Positions 9,387 through 17,854 of a stretch of DNA of 64,000 nucleotides are shown piece after piece. Each line of letters begins with the position of its first letter. The stretch's first letter is position 1. The translations under genes and the position numbers were made by a program. This DNA comes from CAWIOX01 sp963837775. GTDB lineage: Bacteria; Pseudomonadota; Gammaproteobacteria; Burkholderiales; Burkholderiaceae_D. The notes beneath the pieces were generated by a model. That model was not told the origin of the DNA. It searched no databases and saw only the letters and a program-made list of their open reading frames with translations. The stretch is taken from the NCBI GenBank assembly GCA_963837775.1, contig CAWIOX010000035.1:186001-250000 (forward strand), written 5' to 3'.

Positions 9387-9453
9387 ATACTTTTTGCTAT
9401 TACGGGTTCCGCAGCAAGCAAGGATTACCGATTTTCAGCTGCGATCAACTGCA

Positions 9454-9484
9454 ACAAAAAAAAGCGCTCGTATGAGCGCTTTTT
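9454..9484 (-). terminator. Terminator of the cytochrome c gene
   Basis: A hairpin with arms AAAGCGCTC and GAGCGCTTT around GTAT is flanked by an A-run that reads as a U-tract on the reverse strand. It lies just beyond the cytochrome c stop and could act in both directions. Confidence 0.85.
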
Positions 9485-9506
9485 AACAAACAGAAACCTG
9501 AGCTGA

Positions 9507-9815
9507 TTATTTCTGCGACAACACCCACTTCACCAGCGTGTGTGCTTCCGCCTCGGTCACCTGCGTATTGGCTGGCATCGGTGCCGGTCCCCAAACGCCA
9601 CTACCGCCTTTCAGCACTTTCTGCACCAGTTTGTCTTCCGCATCCTTTTGACCTGCGTATTTGGCAGCGACATCTTTATATGCGGGCCCTAAAACCTTGG
9701 TTGCAACTGCATGGCAAGCCATGCAATTTTTTGCTTTTGCCAAGTCGGCATTCGCCATTGCAGCACTTGAAAACATCGCACTTACTACCAGACCAGCTAA
9801 CAAAATACGTTTCAT
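9507..9815 (-). CDS. Class I cytochrome c (c551/c552-like)
   Basis: This is a small periplasmic monohaem electron carrier. The start at 9815 is preferred because GGAG precedes it by 6 bp; an adjacent ATG at 9818 is possible. The 102-residue precursor has a signal peptide ending AMA-N, a haem-attachment motif CMACH immediately after it, GPAYKDVAAKYAGQ, and the Met ligand in PMPANTQVT. This order and length are those of the c551/c8 family. It is transcribed alone with its own terminator. The physiological partner is unknown. Confidence 0.9.
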   Translation of the reverse strand: MKRILLAGLVVSAMFSSAAMANADLAKAKNCMACHAVATKVLGPAYKDVAAKYAGQKDAEDKLVQKVLKGGSGVWGPAPMPANTQVTEAEAHTLVKWVLSQK

Positions 9816-10022
9816 CATCTTCTCCAAAATAATAGGCGAGCTTATTCTACCGCGTTTTAATTTTTTCAAACCACTTCAAATACGATTTACATAACGCGCA
9901 ATGCCACATTATCGTTGACAGCCTCGGTGAAGATGATCTGCGAATTGATTAAGTATCGGCAATTTACGCATTTACCAAACCGAGTCCGTTACACTTAACA
10001 TTTGCCACCTGGAGGAGGTGAT

Positions 10023-10262
10023 ATGCCTTTAATTATTGCAATCGTAATATTGTCTGCACTCAAGTATTTTGAAGTCAGCTTCTTTCAGAACCTGTCATGG
10101 TGGTGGATTGCCGCACTCATCGCGATCGCATTCATCTGGTTTGAATTCGTCGAAAGAATCCTGGGACTGGACAAGCGCCGCGCCCATGATGAAATGGACA
10201 AAATTCGCAAGGATCGGGTCAAGAAAACCTTCGAGAACACAAACAAAGTAAAACGGCGTTAA
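10023..10262 (+). CDS. Small Trp-rich membrane protein (TIGR04438-like)
   Basis: The 79-residue product has two closely spaced hydrophobic segments (residues 1-13 and about 27-45) with several Trp residues (LSWWWIAALIAIAFIWFEF), then a strongly charged Lys/Arg-rich tail. The start is the ATG at 10023, preceded by an excellent GGAGGAGGTG at 10011-10020; an upstream TTG is not needed. It matches my recollection of the small Trp-rich protein family restricted to betaproteobacteria, whose function is not known. It stands alone with a strong terminator. Confidence 0.75.
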   Translation: MPLIIAIVILSALKYFEVSFFQNLSWWWIAALIAIAFIWFEFVERILGLDKRRAHDEMDKIRKDRVKKTFENTNKVKRR

Positions 10263-10289
10263 AAAAGGCCGGAGTCTTCCGGCCTTTTA
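10263..10289 (+). terminator. Terminator after the Trp-rich protein gene
   Basis: A GGCCGG / CCGGCC stem with a 6-base loop, followed by TTTT and preceded by AAAA, begins immediately after the stop. It may also serve ilvD-direction transcription from the other strand. Confidence 0.88.
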
Positions 10290-10328
10290 AATTGGGAAAC
10301 TGACTAGGCACCGGCAGTTTCCGTTGCA

Positions 10329-12203
10329 CTACCTTTTCAGTTGTGAAATGTCGCGCACCGCACCGCGATCGGCGGAAGTCGTAAACGCTGCATAGACTTG
10401 CAACGCTTGCGACACGTAACGCTGACGATTGACCGGTTTCCAGGCATCGGCTCCCTTGTCCTCCATCACAGCACGGCGCTGCGCCAAATCGGCATCACTG
10501 ATTTTCAAATGCATGCGGCGCTCCGGGATATCGATCTCGATGATATCGCCCTCCTCGACCAGCCCGATCGCGCCGCCCTCTGCTGCTTCAGGGGAGGCAT
10601 GGCCGATCACCAGACCGGACGAACCACCGGAGAAACGACCATCGGTAAACAGCGCGCAGGATTTGCCCAGGCCCTTGGATTTGATGTACGAAGTCGGATA
10701 CAGCATTTCCTGCATCCCCGGACCGCCTTTCGGCCCTTCGTAACGAATGATGACGACATCGCCGGCATGCACCTTATCGCCCAGAATCGCCTCGACTGCC
10801 TCATCCTGGCTCTCGAAGACACGCGCCTTGCCGGAAAATTTCAGAATGCTTTCATCGACCCCGGCAGTTTTCACGATGCAGCCTTTTTCCGCGATATTGC
10901 CATACAACACCGCCAGCCCGCCATCCTGCGAATACGCATGCGCCTTATCGCGGATGCAGCCTGCGGCGCGGTCGGTATCGAGACTGTCAAAACGCCTTTC
11001 CTGCGAAAATGCGACCTGGGTGGCGACGCCGCCCGGTGCTGCGCTAAACAGCTTGTGCACCGCAGGGTCTTGTGTGCAGGTGATGTCGTTGTTGGCGATC
11101 GCCTCCGCCATGCTCTTGCTGTGGATGGTCGGCAAGCTGGTATCGAGCAAGCCGGCGCGCGACAGTTCGCCCAGGATGCTGATGATGCCGCCGGCGCGAT
11201 GCACGTCTTCGATATGGTATTTATCGGTCATTGGCGCCACCTTGCACAGGCACGGCACTTTGCGCGAAATGTGGTCGATGTCGGCCATGTTGAACGCGAC
11301 ACCCGCTTCATGCGCGGCTGCCAGCAAATGCAGCACGGTATTGGTCGAACCGCCCATCGACACGTCCAGCGTCATCGCGTTCTCGAACGCGGCCCGGGTG
11401 GCAATGCTGCGCGGCAGCACCGACGCGTCATCCTGTTCGTAATAGCGCTTGGCCAGTTCGACCACCAGACGGCCGGCGCGCAGGAACAATTCCTTGCGGT
11501 CGGCATGGGTCGCGAGAATGGTGCCGTTGCCCGGCAAGGACAAGCCCAGCGCTTCGGTCAGGCAGTTCATCGAGTTCGCGGTGAACATGCCGGAACAGGA
11601 GCCGCAGGTAGGACAAGCCGAGCGCTCGATCTCCGCCACATCGGCATCGGACACGTTCTGGTCGCCGGCCTGGATCATCGCGTCGACCAGATCGATCTTG
11701 ATGATTTTCTGCGTGCTGCCCTCTGCGCCATTCACCACCTTGATCACCTTGCCCGCTTCCATCGGGCCGCCGGACACGAATACCACCGGAATATTGATGC
11801 GCATTGCCGCCATCAGCATGCCCGGGGTGATCTTGTCGCAGTTGGAGATGCAGACCATCGCATCGGCGCAATGCGCATTGACCATGTATTCGACCGAATC
11901 GGCGATCAGTTCGCGCGACGGCAGCGAATACAGCATGCCGCCATGCCCCATCGCGATGCCGTCATCGACGGCAATGGTGTTGAATTCCTTGGCGACGCCG
12001 CCGGCCGCCTCGATTTCGCGCGCCACCATCTGGCCCAGATCCTTCAGGTGGACGTGGCCCGGCACGAATTGCGTGAAGGAATTGACCACCGCGATGATGG
12101 GCTTGTCAAAATCGCCGTCCTTCATGCCGGTAGCGCGCCACAGGGCGCGGGCGCCGGCCATGTTGCGGCCGTGGGTGGTGGTGCGTGAGCGATATTCCGG
12201 CAT
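10329..12203 (-). CDS. ilvD: Dihydroxy-acid dehydratase
   Basis: IlvD is the Fe-S dehydratase that converts 2,3-dihydroxy-isovalerate and its homologue to the 2-oxo acids in valine/isoleucine synthesis. The chosen start MPEYRSRTTTHG (12203) has GGAGA 8 bp upstream and matches the E. coli N-terminus, giving 624 residues; the open frame begins 15 bp earlier at a TTG. The cluster cysteines are visible in CISNCDKITPG and ERSACPTCGSCSGMF, with MGGSTNTVLHLLA and the C-terminal DGRFSGGSSG. It is transcribed away from the LysR gene, with a 399-bp gap holding a repeat element. Confidence 0.97.
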   Translation of the reverse strand: MPEYRSRTTTHGRNMAGARALWRATGMKDGDFDKPIIAVVNSFTQFVPGHVHLKDLGQMVAREIEAAGGVAKEFNTIAVDDGIAMGHGGMLYSLPSRELIADSVEYMVNAHCADAMVCISNCDKITPGMLMAAMRINIPVVFVSGGPMEAGKVIKVVNGAEGSTQKIIKIDLVDAMIQAGDQNVSDADVAEIERSACPTCGSCSGMFTANSMNCLTEALGLSLPGNGTILATHADRKELFLRAGRLVVELAKRYYEQDDASVLPRSIATRAAFENAMTLDVSMGGSTNTVLHLLAAAHEAGVAFNMADIDHISRKVPCLCKVAPMTDKYHIEDVHRAGGIISILGELSRAGLLDTSLPTIHSKSMAEAIANNDITCTQDPAVHKLFSAAPGGVATQVAFSQERRFDSLDTDRAAGCIRDKAHAYSQDGGLAVLYGNIAEKGCIVKTAGVDESILKFSGKARVFESQDEAVEAILGDKVHAGDVVIIRYEGPKGGPGMQEMLYPTSYIKSKGLGKSCALFTDGRFSGGSSGLVIGHASPEAAEGGAIGLVEEGDIIEIDIPERRMHLKISDADLAQRRAVMEDKGADAWKPVNRQRYVSQALQVYAAFTTSADRGAVRDISQLKR

Positions 12204-12385
12204 GACGTGGTTCTCCAAAAATAGGTGTGGATCAGGATGGTGCTAGAGTGCCTTGCGCTCAGCAGCATGTCAAATATATGATTCACTCTGGATTAAGACG
12301 AATAAGATATGAGTGTACCGATGCAGGCATTGTTCCATGACACACGCAAACAGTTCGCTTAGCCCCTTCATATTCGATAAAAACA

Positions 12386-12456
12386 GGGGGTATATTGAAT
12401 TTTATGGCGTTTCCCGCACGTATTCATTAGCCTTCAAAATATACCCCCATATGTAT
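12386..12456 (-). repeat. 71-bp dispersed intergenic element, copy A
   Basis: This copy lies in the 399-bp divergent gap between ilvD (12203) and the LysR gene (12603); nothing else is recognised there. The element reads ATACATATGGGGGTAT, then AATGAA, TGCGGGAA and ATACCCCC on the reverse strand. In this copy the two ends are inverted repeats (GGGGGTATATT against AATATACCCCC), so it could form a long hairpin. Its outer flank carries GCGCCACAAGCACATT, shared with one mismatch with the flank of copy C. Confidence 0.75.
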
Positions 12457-12602
12457 AAAATATGCGCCACAAGCACATTTCAAGCCCGACAACAGTCACC
12501 TATAGCTGGCAATTATCCCCATTTTCGGTGTTTATCGTGCTGCGCGCCGGCCTTGCGATGGCGATGCCGGAACTGCGCGTCATTCAATGACATTGCACCA
12601 TC

Positions 12603-13499
12603 ATGAACATTGAACTGCGACAACTGCGTTACTTCATCGCGGTGGCCGAAGAAAAACATTTCGGCCGCGCCGCGCTGCGCCTGCACATGACGCAGCCGCC
12701 CTTGTCGCAAACCATCATCGCGCTGGAGGCGGGCCTCGGTACGCCGCTGTTTGTACGCACCAAGCGCAGCGTCGCGCTGACGCCGGCCGGCGAAGCGCTG
12801 CTGCCGCAAGCCCGGCACATCCTGCAACAGGCGGCAGCCTTGCCGGAACTGGCGCGGCGTGCCGCCTGCGGCGAATCGGGACGGCTGACGCTGGCGTTCG
12901 TCTCGACTGCCGACTACAGCGTGTTGCCGCCCTTGCTGCGCGACTTCCGCCAGTGCTTGCCGCAGGTGCAGATCGAATTGCGCGAAGCGACATCGGATGT
13001 GCAACTGGAAGAGCTGATGCAGGGCCGGATCGATGCCGGCTTGCTGATCCTGCCGCTGCCGGACAAGGCCCAGGGCGAACTCGATTGCCTTTCGGTGCTG
13101 ACCGAGCCGCTGATCCTGGCTGCGCCGGAGGGCTTGCCGGCGCTGCAGGGCAAAGCGGCGATTGCGCTGGCCGATCTGGCCGAGATGCCGCTGATCATCT
13201 TCCCGCGCCGTCTGGCACCCGCCTTTCATGACGCGATCCTGGGCTGCTTCCGCGATGCCGGGCTGGCGCCGCAGATCGGACAGGAAGCGATCCAGATGCA
13301 GACCATCATCGGTCTCGTTTCTGCCGGCATGGGCTTTGCGCTTGTGCCACAATCCGTATCGAACTTGAAACGCCCGGGGGTCGAATACCATCCGCTGTCG
13401 GACCGGACACCGCTGGTCGAAACCGGCCTGGCTTGGCGTCGCGACAATACTTCGCCGGTGCTGCATGCCTTTTTGGAAACATTACGAAAGAACCGCTAG
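12603..13499 (+). CDS. LysR-type transcriptional regulator
   Basis: The 298-residue protein has the canonical N-terminal HTH (LRQLRYFIAVAEEKHFGRAA, with MTQPPLSQTIIALE as recognition helix region) and a periplasmic-binding-protein-like effector domain from about residue 90. It resembles the CatR/BenM branch by its HFGRAA and PPLSQ signatures. It is divergent from ilvD, but its stop directly abuts the ATG of lgt, so it may instead be co-transcribed with lgt and the acyl-CoA genes downstream. Target and effector are unknown. Confidence 0.92.
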   Translation: MNIELRQLRYFIAVAEEKHFGRAALRLHMTQPPLSQTIIALEAGLGTPLFVRTKRSVALTPAGEALLPQARHILQQAAALPELARRAACGESGRLTLAFVSTADYSVLPPLLRDFRQCLPQVQIELREATSDVQLEELMQGRIDAGLLILPLPDKAQGELDCLSVLTEPLILAAPEGLPALQGKAAIALADLAEMPLIIFPRRLAPAFHDAILGCFRDAGLAPQIGQEAIQMQTIIGLVSAGMGFALVPQSVSNLKRPGVEYHPLSDRTPLVETGLAWRRDNTSPVLHAFLETLRKNR

Positions 13500-14297
13500 A
13501 TGCTGATCCACCCGCTACCCAACCCGATCGCCTTTTCGATAGGCCCGCTTTCCGTACACTGGTACGGCCTGATGTATTTGCTGGCATTCGCCCAGTTCAT
13601 CGCGCTCGGCAGGCTGCGCCTGCGGCAGCCGCATATCGCCAGAGACAACTGGAAGACGGAAGACCTGGACGACATGCTGTTCTACGGCGTGCTGGGGGTC
13701 ATCATCGGCGGCCGGCTGGGCGAGATACTGTTTTACAACCCGGCTTACTATTTCTCGCATCCGGCCGACATGCTTGCGGTATGGAAAGGCGGGATGTCGT
13801 TCCACGGCGGCTTCCTCGGCGTCATCGTCGCGATGTACTTGTGGGCCCGCAAGGCAGGTCGCAATCTGATGGACGTGTACGACTTCATCGCACCGATGGT
13901 GCCGCTGGGCTATGCTGCCGGCCGCATCGGCAACTTCATCAATGCCGAACTGCCGGGCCGCGTCGCCGACCCCTCATTGCCTTGGGCCATGATCTGGCCG
14001 AATGTGGACAGCCTGCCGCGTCACCCGTCGCCGATCTATCAGGCGCTGGTCGATGGCCTGCTGCTGTTCATCATCCTGTGGCTGTATGCGCGCAAACAGC
14101 GCCCCAGGCTGGCGGTCGGCGCGATGTTCGTGATGCTGTATGGCTGCGCGCGCTTCTTCACCGAGTATTTCCGCACCCCGGATTATGAAGTGTCGTTCGC
14201 CGGCATCACCATTTCCGCCGGCCAGATGCTGTCGCTGCCGATGATCGCCGCCGGTGCGGCGATGCTGGTATGGACTTACCGCAAACATAAGGCATAG
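13500..14297 (+). CDS. lgt: Prolipoprotein diacylglyceryl transferase
   Basis: Lgt transfers diacylglycerol from phosphatidylglycerol to the lipobox cysteine of prolipoproteins in the inner membrane. The 265-residue product has about seven membrane segments. The HGG segment (SFHGGFLG, His at 102), GGRLGEILFYN and the signature GRIGNFINAEL (141-151) are present. The last differs from the usual INGEL by Ala at 149. The ATG begins directly after the LysR stop. The essential function and full length argue that the gene is active. Confidence 0.94.
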   Translation: MLIHPLPNPIAFSIGPLSVHWYGLMYLLAFAQFIALGRLRLRQPHIARDNWKTEDLDDMLFYGVLGVIIGGRLGEILFYNPAYYFSHPADMLAVWKGGMSFHGGFLGVIVAMYLWARKAGRNLMDVYDFIAPMVPLGYAAGRIGNFINAELPGRVADPSLPWAMIWPNVDSLPRHPSPIYQALVDGLLLFIILWLYARKQRPRLAVGAMFVMLYGCARFFTEYFRTPDYEVSFAGITISAGQMLSLPMIAAGAAMLVWTYRKHKA

Positions 14298-14303
14298 GCA
14301 ACC

Positions 14304-15077
14304 ATGGGTACCATCTTGCTCAGGCGGGAACAGGACATCGCCACCGTGACCCTGTCCAATCCCGGCAAACTGAACGCACTCGATGTCGCGATGTGGCAGG
14401 CGCTGGCCAGCAGCTTCAGTGCGCTGTCGGCAGACACCTCGCTGCGCTGCGTGATCGTCTGCGGCGAGGGCGGCAATTTTGCCGCCGGCGCCGATATCGA
14501 GGAATTCGCGACGGTGCGCAACACGCTGGAGCAAGGGATTGCCTACCATACCGAGACCATCGCCCGCGCGCTGGACGCGATCGCGCACTGCCTGCATCCG
14601 ACCATCGCCGCGATCGAAGGGGTCTGCGTCGGCGGCGGGCTGGAAATCGCCTGCGCCTGCGACTTGCGCCTCGCCGCCCCCTCTTCCCGCTTCGGCATCC
14701 CGATCAACCGCCTCGGCTTTCCGCTGGCGCCGGGCGAATTGCAGGGCTTGCTGCAACTGGTCGGCCGCGCAGTGGCGCTGGAAATCCTGCTCGAAGGACG
14801 GGTGTTCGATGCGGCGGAAGCCAGGGACAAGGGCCTGCTGCACCGCATCGCCGACGATGTGCAAGCCGAAGCTGCCGCCAGCGCAGCCCGGATTGCCCGC
14901 GGCGCACCGCTGGCCGCCAGGATGAACAAGCAGCTGGCGCGGCGCCTGACCGTCGAACCCGCCGCATTGAGCGAGCAGGAACTGCGCGAGGTATTCGCCT
15001 TCATGGAGTCGCATGACTATCGCGAAGGGGTGCAATCCTTCCTGCAAAAACGCGCGCCGGTCTTCACCGGCGAATAA
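14304..15077 (+). CDS. Enoyl-CoA hydratase/isomerase family protein
   Basis: This crotonase-fold protein has 257 residues. The oxyanion-hole segments GNFAAGADIEEF and IEGVCVGGGLEIACACDLR are clear. The Glu corresponding to rat hydratase Glu144 is kept (GGGLE), but the Glu164 position falls in FGIPINRLG, where Ile replaces Glu, so it may be an isomerase, a hydrolase or another crotonase activity and not a classical hydratase. It sits 6 bp after lgt and 19 bp before a malonyl-CoA synthetase-like gene, suggesting a small acyl-CoA operon. The substrate is unknown. Confidence 0.85.
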   Translation: MGTILLRREQDIATVTLSNPGKLNALDVAMWQALASSFSALSADTSLRCVIVCGEGGNFAAGADIEEFATVRNTLEQGIAYHTETIARALDAIAHCLHPTIAAIEGVCVGGGLEIACACDLRLAAPSSRFGIPINRLGFPLAPGELQGLLQLVGRAVALEILLEGRVFDAAEARDKGLLHRIADDVQAEAAASAARIARGAPLAARMNKQLARRLTVEPAALSEQELREVFAFMESHDYREGVQSFLQKRAPVFTGE

Positions 15078-15096
15078 CCACTCAAGACCATCACGC

Positions 15097-16622
15097 ATGA
15101 ACGCCAACCTCTACGCGCTGTTCGCCTCGCGCTTCCCGCAGGACAAATCCGCTTGCTGCATCGAAACCCATGACGGCCAGTTTTACAGCTGGAACGATCT
15201 GGAACGCGCCAGCGCCAAGATGGCCAACCTGCTGAGCAGCCTGCATCTGCCGGCCGGTGCACGGATTGCGGTGCAGGTCGAGAAGTCGCCCGAAGCGCTG
15301 ATGCTGTACCTTGCGACGATCCGCGCCGGCCTGGTCTATCTGCCGCTCAATACTGCCTACCGGGCCGCCGAGATCGCCTATTTTGTCGCGGATGCCGAAC
15401 CGTCGGTGGTGGTGTGCGCACCGGAAAATTTCGGCTGGGTCTCGCAGATCGCGTTCAAGGCCGGCACCCGGCACGTGTTTACGCTCGATCAGGCGCGCAA
15501 CGGCCGCAATGCCGGCTCGCTGCTGACGCGCGCGCAGCACCAGCCCGACACGTTCGAGACGGTCGTCAAACAGCCGGATGAACTGGCGGCGATCCTGTAC
15601 ACCTCCGGCACCACCGGACGCAGCAAGGGTGCGATGCTCACGCACGACAATCTGGCGTCGAATGCCAGCGTGCTGCAAGACTACTGGCACTGGCAAACAG
15701 GGCGACGTGCTGCTGCACGCGCTGCCGCTGTTCCACGTGCACGGCCTGTTCGTCGCCACGCATGGCGCGCTGCTCAACGGCAGCAAGATGATTTTCCTGC
15801 CGAAGTTCGACGCGGCCGAAGTGCTGCGCCATTTGCCGCGCTCGACCGTCTTCATGGGGGTGCCGACCTATTACGTGCGCCTGCTGGCGCAAGCGCAATT
15901 CGACCAGGCCGCCTGCGCCAATGTGCGCCTGTTCATCTCCGGCTCGGCACCGCTGCTGGCCGACACCTTCCAGCAGTTTGAGCAACGCACCGGCCACACC
16001 ATCCTGGAGCGTTACGGCATGAGCGAAACCACGATGCTGGTCTCCAACCCGTATCAGGGCGCGCGCATCGGCGGCACCGTCGGCCTGCCGCTGCCCGGCG
16101 TGTCGGTTCGGGTGGTCGATGCAATGAATCAGGAATGCGCCGACGGAAGCCATCGGCGACATCCAGGTCAAGGGCCCGAATGTATTCAAGGGCTATTGGC
16201 GCATGCCGGAAAAGACTGCCGAGGAATTCACCGATGACGGCTACTTCAAGACCGGCGACGTCGGCAAGTTCAGCGCCGAAGGCTACCTGTCGATCGTCGG
16301 CCGCAGCAAGGACCTGATCATCTCCGGCGGCTACAACGTCTACCCGAAAGAGATCGAATCCTTCATCGACGAGATCGAAGGCGTGCTGGAATCGGCAGTC
16401 ATCGGCCTGCCCCATCCGGAATTCGGCGAAGCGGTGACCGCCGTCATCGTGCTCAAGCCCGATGCGCAATTGTCGCAAGCCGACGTGATCGCCGCCGCCA
16501 AAAGCGGCATCGCCAATTTCAAGGTGCCGAAACAGGTGTTCTTCGCTGCCGAGTTGCCGAGAAACACGATGGGAAAAGTGCAGAAAAATATCCTGCGTGC
16601 AAATTACGCCGACAGGATATGA
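15097..16622 (+). pseudogene. Malonyl-CoA synthetase (MatB)-like acyl-CoA ligase, interrupted by two +1 frameshifts
   Basis: The combined product is an ANL-superfamily ligase closest to malonyl-CoA synthetase, which forms malonyl-CoA from malonate, ATP and CoA. From ATG 15097 the first frame gives the AMP motif YTSGTTGRSKGAMLTH. Near 15692-15701 the reading shifts by one base into DVLLHALPLFHVHGLFVA and ISGSAPLLADTFQQFEQRTG, and near 16137-16146 it shifts again into GDIQVKGPNVFKGYW and GRSKDLIISGGYNVYPKEIE. Removing one base at each site gives about 507 residues, the family length. All catalytic motifs are intact, so this is either a recent pseudogene or two sequencing errors. Confidence 0.85.
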
Positions 16623-16629
16623 ATAACAA

Positions 16630-16701
16630 GGGGAGTATAAGCAGAAACCATGCGATTCCCGCACAGTTTCATTGGGTGCATAAAAATACACCAGCCAGTA
16701 T
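16630..16701 (-). repeat. 72-bp dispersed intergenic element, copy B
   Basis: This copy lies between the convergent 3' ends of the malonyl-CoA synthetase-like gene and the EVE gene, 7 bp after the former's stop. On the reverse strand it reads ATACTGGCTGGTGTAT, then CCAATGAA, TGCGGGAA and ATACTCCCC, with the fixed internal spacing of the other copies. Confidence 0.72.
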
Positions 16702-16764
16702 ATTTAGCGAGGAAAATTCCGGCTGCATGGATCAAAGCGCTTGCCGGACAGAAGGAAGAGGCGA

Positions 16765-17226
16765 TTACGCCAACAGAACCTGCGTGATGTAGCGCCACTG
16801 ATCCTTTGTTACCGGCGTAATCGACAGGCGGTTGCCGCGCTGCAAGACCAGCATCTCCGCCAGTTGCGGGTGCGCGCGCAACTCGGCCAGTGAAATCAGG
16901 CGCGTCTTTTGCATGGCGCGGATATCGGCCAGCATCCAGCGCGGATTTTCCTGCGTGGCCTTGGCATCGAAGTACTCGCTGTCCGGATCGAACTGGGTCG
17001 GATCCGGATAAGCGGTGCTTGCGACCTCGGCCAATCCGGCAATCCCGGGTTCGGCGCAACTGGAGTGGTAAAACAGCACACCATCACCGACCTGCATCAG
17101 ATCGCGCATGAAGTTTCGCGCCTGGTAATTGCGCACGCCGACCCAGGCCACCGTGCCATCCGGCGCAGCCAACGCATCATCGATGCTCACATCGTCCGGC
17201 TCGGACTTCATCAACCAGTATCGCAT
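16765..17226 (-). CDS. EVE domain-containing protein
   Basis: The roughly 153-residue product is a single EVE domain, a PUA-related fold thought to bind modified bases in nucleic acid. It starts with the typical RYWLMKSEPDDVS and contains WVGVRNYQARNFMRDLMQVGD, FYHSSCAEPGIAGLAEV and the C-terminal LSITPVTKDQW. Two adjacent ATGs (17229 and 17226) are possible starts; no ribosome site decides. It lies downstream of 6S RNA, where 5-formyl-THF cyclo-ligase is found in many other proteobacteria. The biological role is unproven. Confidence 0.9.
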   Translation of the reverse strand: MRYWLMKSEPDDVSIDDALAAPDGTVAWVGVRNYQARNFMRDLMQVGDGVLFYHSSCAEPGIAGLAEVASTAYPDPTQFDPDSEYFDAKATQENPRWMLADIRAMQKTRLISLAELRAHPQLAEMLVLQRGNRLSITPVTKDQWRYITQVLLA

Positions 17227-17271
17227 CATCACTCAGGCAGAATAAGATAAGCACTGCACGAGACAGCGCAT

Positions 17272-17307
17272 AAAAAAAGCGGCTGTAATCATTGAAGATC
17301 ACAACCG
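17272..17307 (-). terminator. Rho-independent terminator downstream of 6S RNA
   Basis: On the reverse strand an imperfect GGCGGTTGTGATC / GATTACAGCCGC stem is followed by seven T residues. It lies directly after the 6S RNA 3' region. Confidence 0.8.
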
Positions 17308-17308
17308 C

Positions 17309-17500
17309 CTCAGAATTCAACCCCGCCTGTGCCGCTATGTCGGCATCCCGAACCAAGAAGGTTCAAGGTGGTCACAGTCAATTCAACTTCGGGTTCGTCG
17401 AACTAGCGACGCTCACTCCCATCAAATATATTCCGTAACCGATGCATATAAATGGTTCAAGGAATATATGACAATCGCGAACACGGCAGGAGATTCAGAG
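17309..17500 (-). ncRNA. ssrS: 6S RNA
   Basis: 6S RNA binds the housekeeping RNA polymerase holoenzyme by mimicking an open promoter. The reverse strand between zapA and the EVE gene holds no ORF but shows 6S hallmarks: GTGTTCGC near the 5' end; near the 3' end CACCTTGAACC, a short loop and GGTTC; then GCCGACATAGCGGCAC. The two ends pair (CTCTGAAT with ATTCTGAG; CTCCTGCCGTG with CACAGGCGGGG). The position directly downstream of zapA is the conserved proteobacterial locus. Exact ends are estimated from the pairing and the terminator. Confidence 0.85.
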
Positions 17501-17542
17501 TCTACCCTATTCCAAACGCATGTCAAATACTTTGAACACGAA

Positions 17543-17854
17543 TTAAAACATGTTTTCCTGCGGAGCAAGTGCCCCATCCAGCACCACATGCATGGCCTCG
17601 ATTTTTTTCCTTACCTCAGCCAGCGTCAAGTCTGACAATGGTCCTTCCGGCGCTTTAGTTGACAGCATTTCAGCCGCGATTCCCAGAGCTGCCATGACTG
17701 CAATCCGGTCATTTCCACGCACCTTACCGGAATCCCGAATGCTGCACATCCTGTCATCCAGGTAGGCCACAGCCTCTTTCAGAGCCGATTCCTCACCATC
17801 CTTGCAGGCGAGTTTAAAAGGCTGTCCCATAATCACGATATCCAGTTGGCTCAT
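17543..17854 (-). CDS. zapA: Cell division protein ZapA
   Basis: ZapA binds FtsZ and promotes bundling of Z-ring protofilaments. The 103-residue product matches family length and has the N-terminal globular part (LDIVIMGQPFKLACKDGEE), AVAYLDDRM, and the C-terminal helix that forms the tetrameric coiled coil (DRIAVMAALGIAAEML). It overlaps the upstream ZapB-like gene by 4 bp and precedes 6S RNA, as in many proteobacteria. Confidence 0.93.
   Translation of the reverse strand: MSQLDIVIMGQPFKLACKDGEESALKEAVAYLDDRMCSIRDSGKVRGNDRIAVMAALGIAAEMLSTKAPEGPLSDLTLAEVRKKIEAMHVVLDGALAPQENMF

Noticed and set aside
10398..12188. 596-codon forward ORF opposite ilvD
   Set aside because: It is His/Arg-rich, with no start signal, fully covered by IlvD.
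12386..12456. Repeat copy A as a plain transcription terminator
   Set aside because: It can form a hairpin with G/C-rich ends, but there is no U-tract, and most other copies lack the matching arm.
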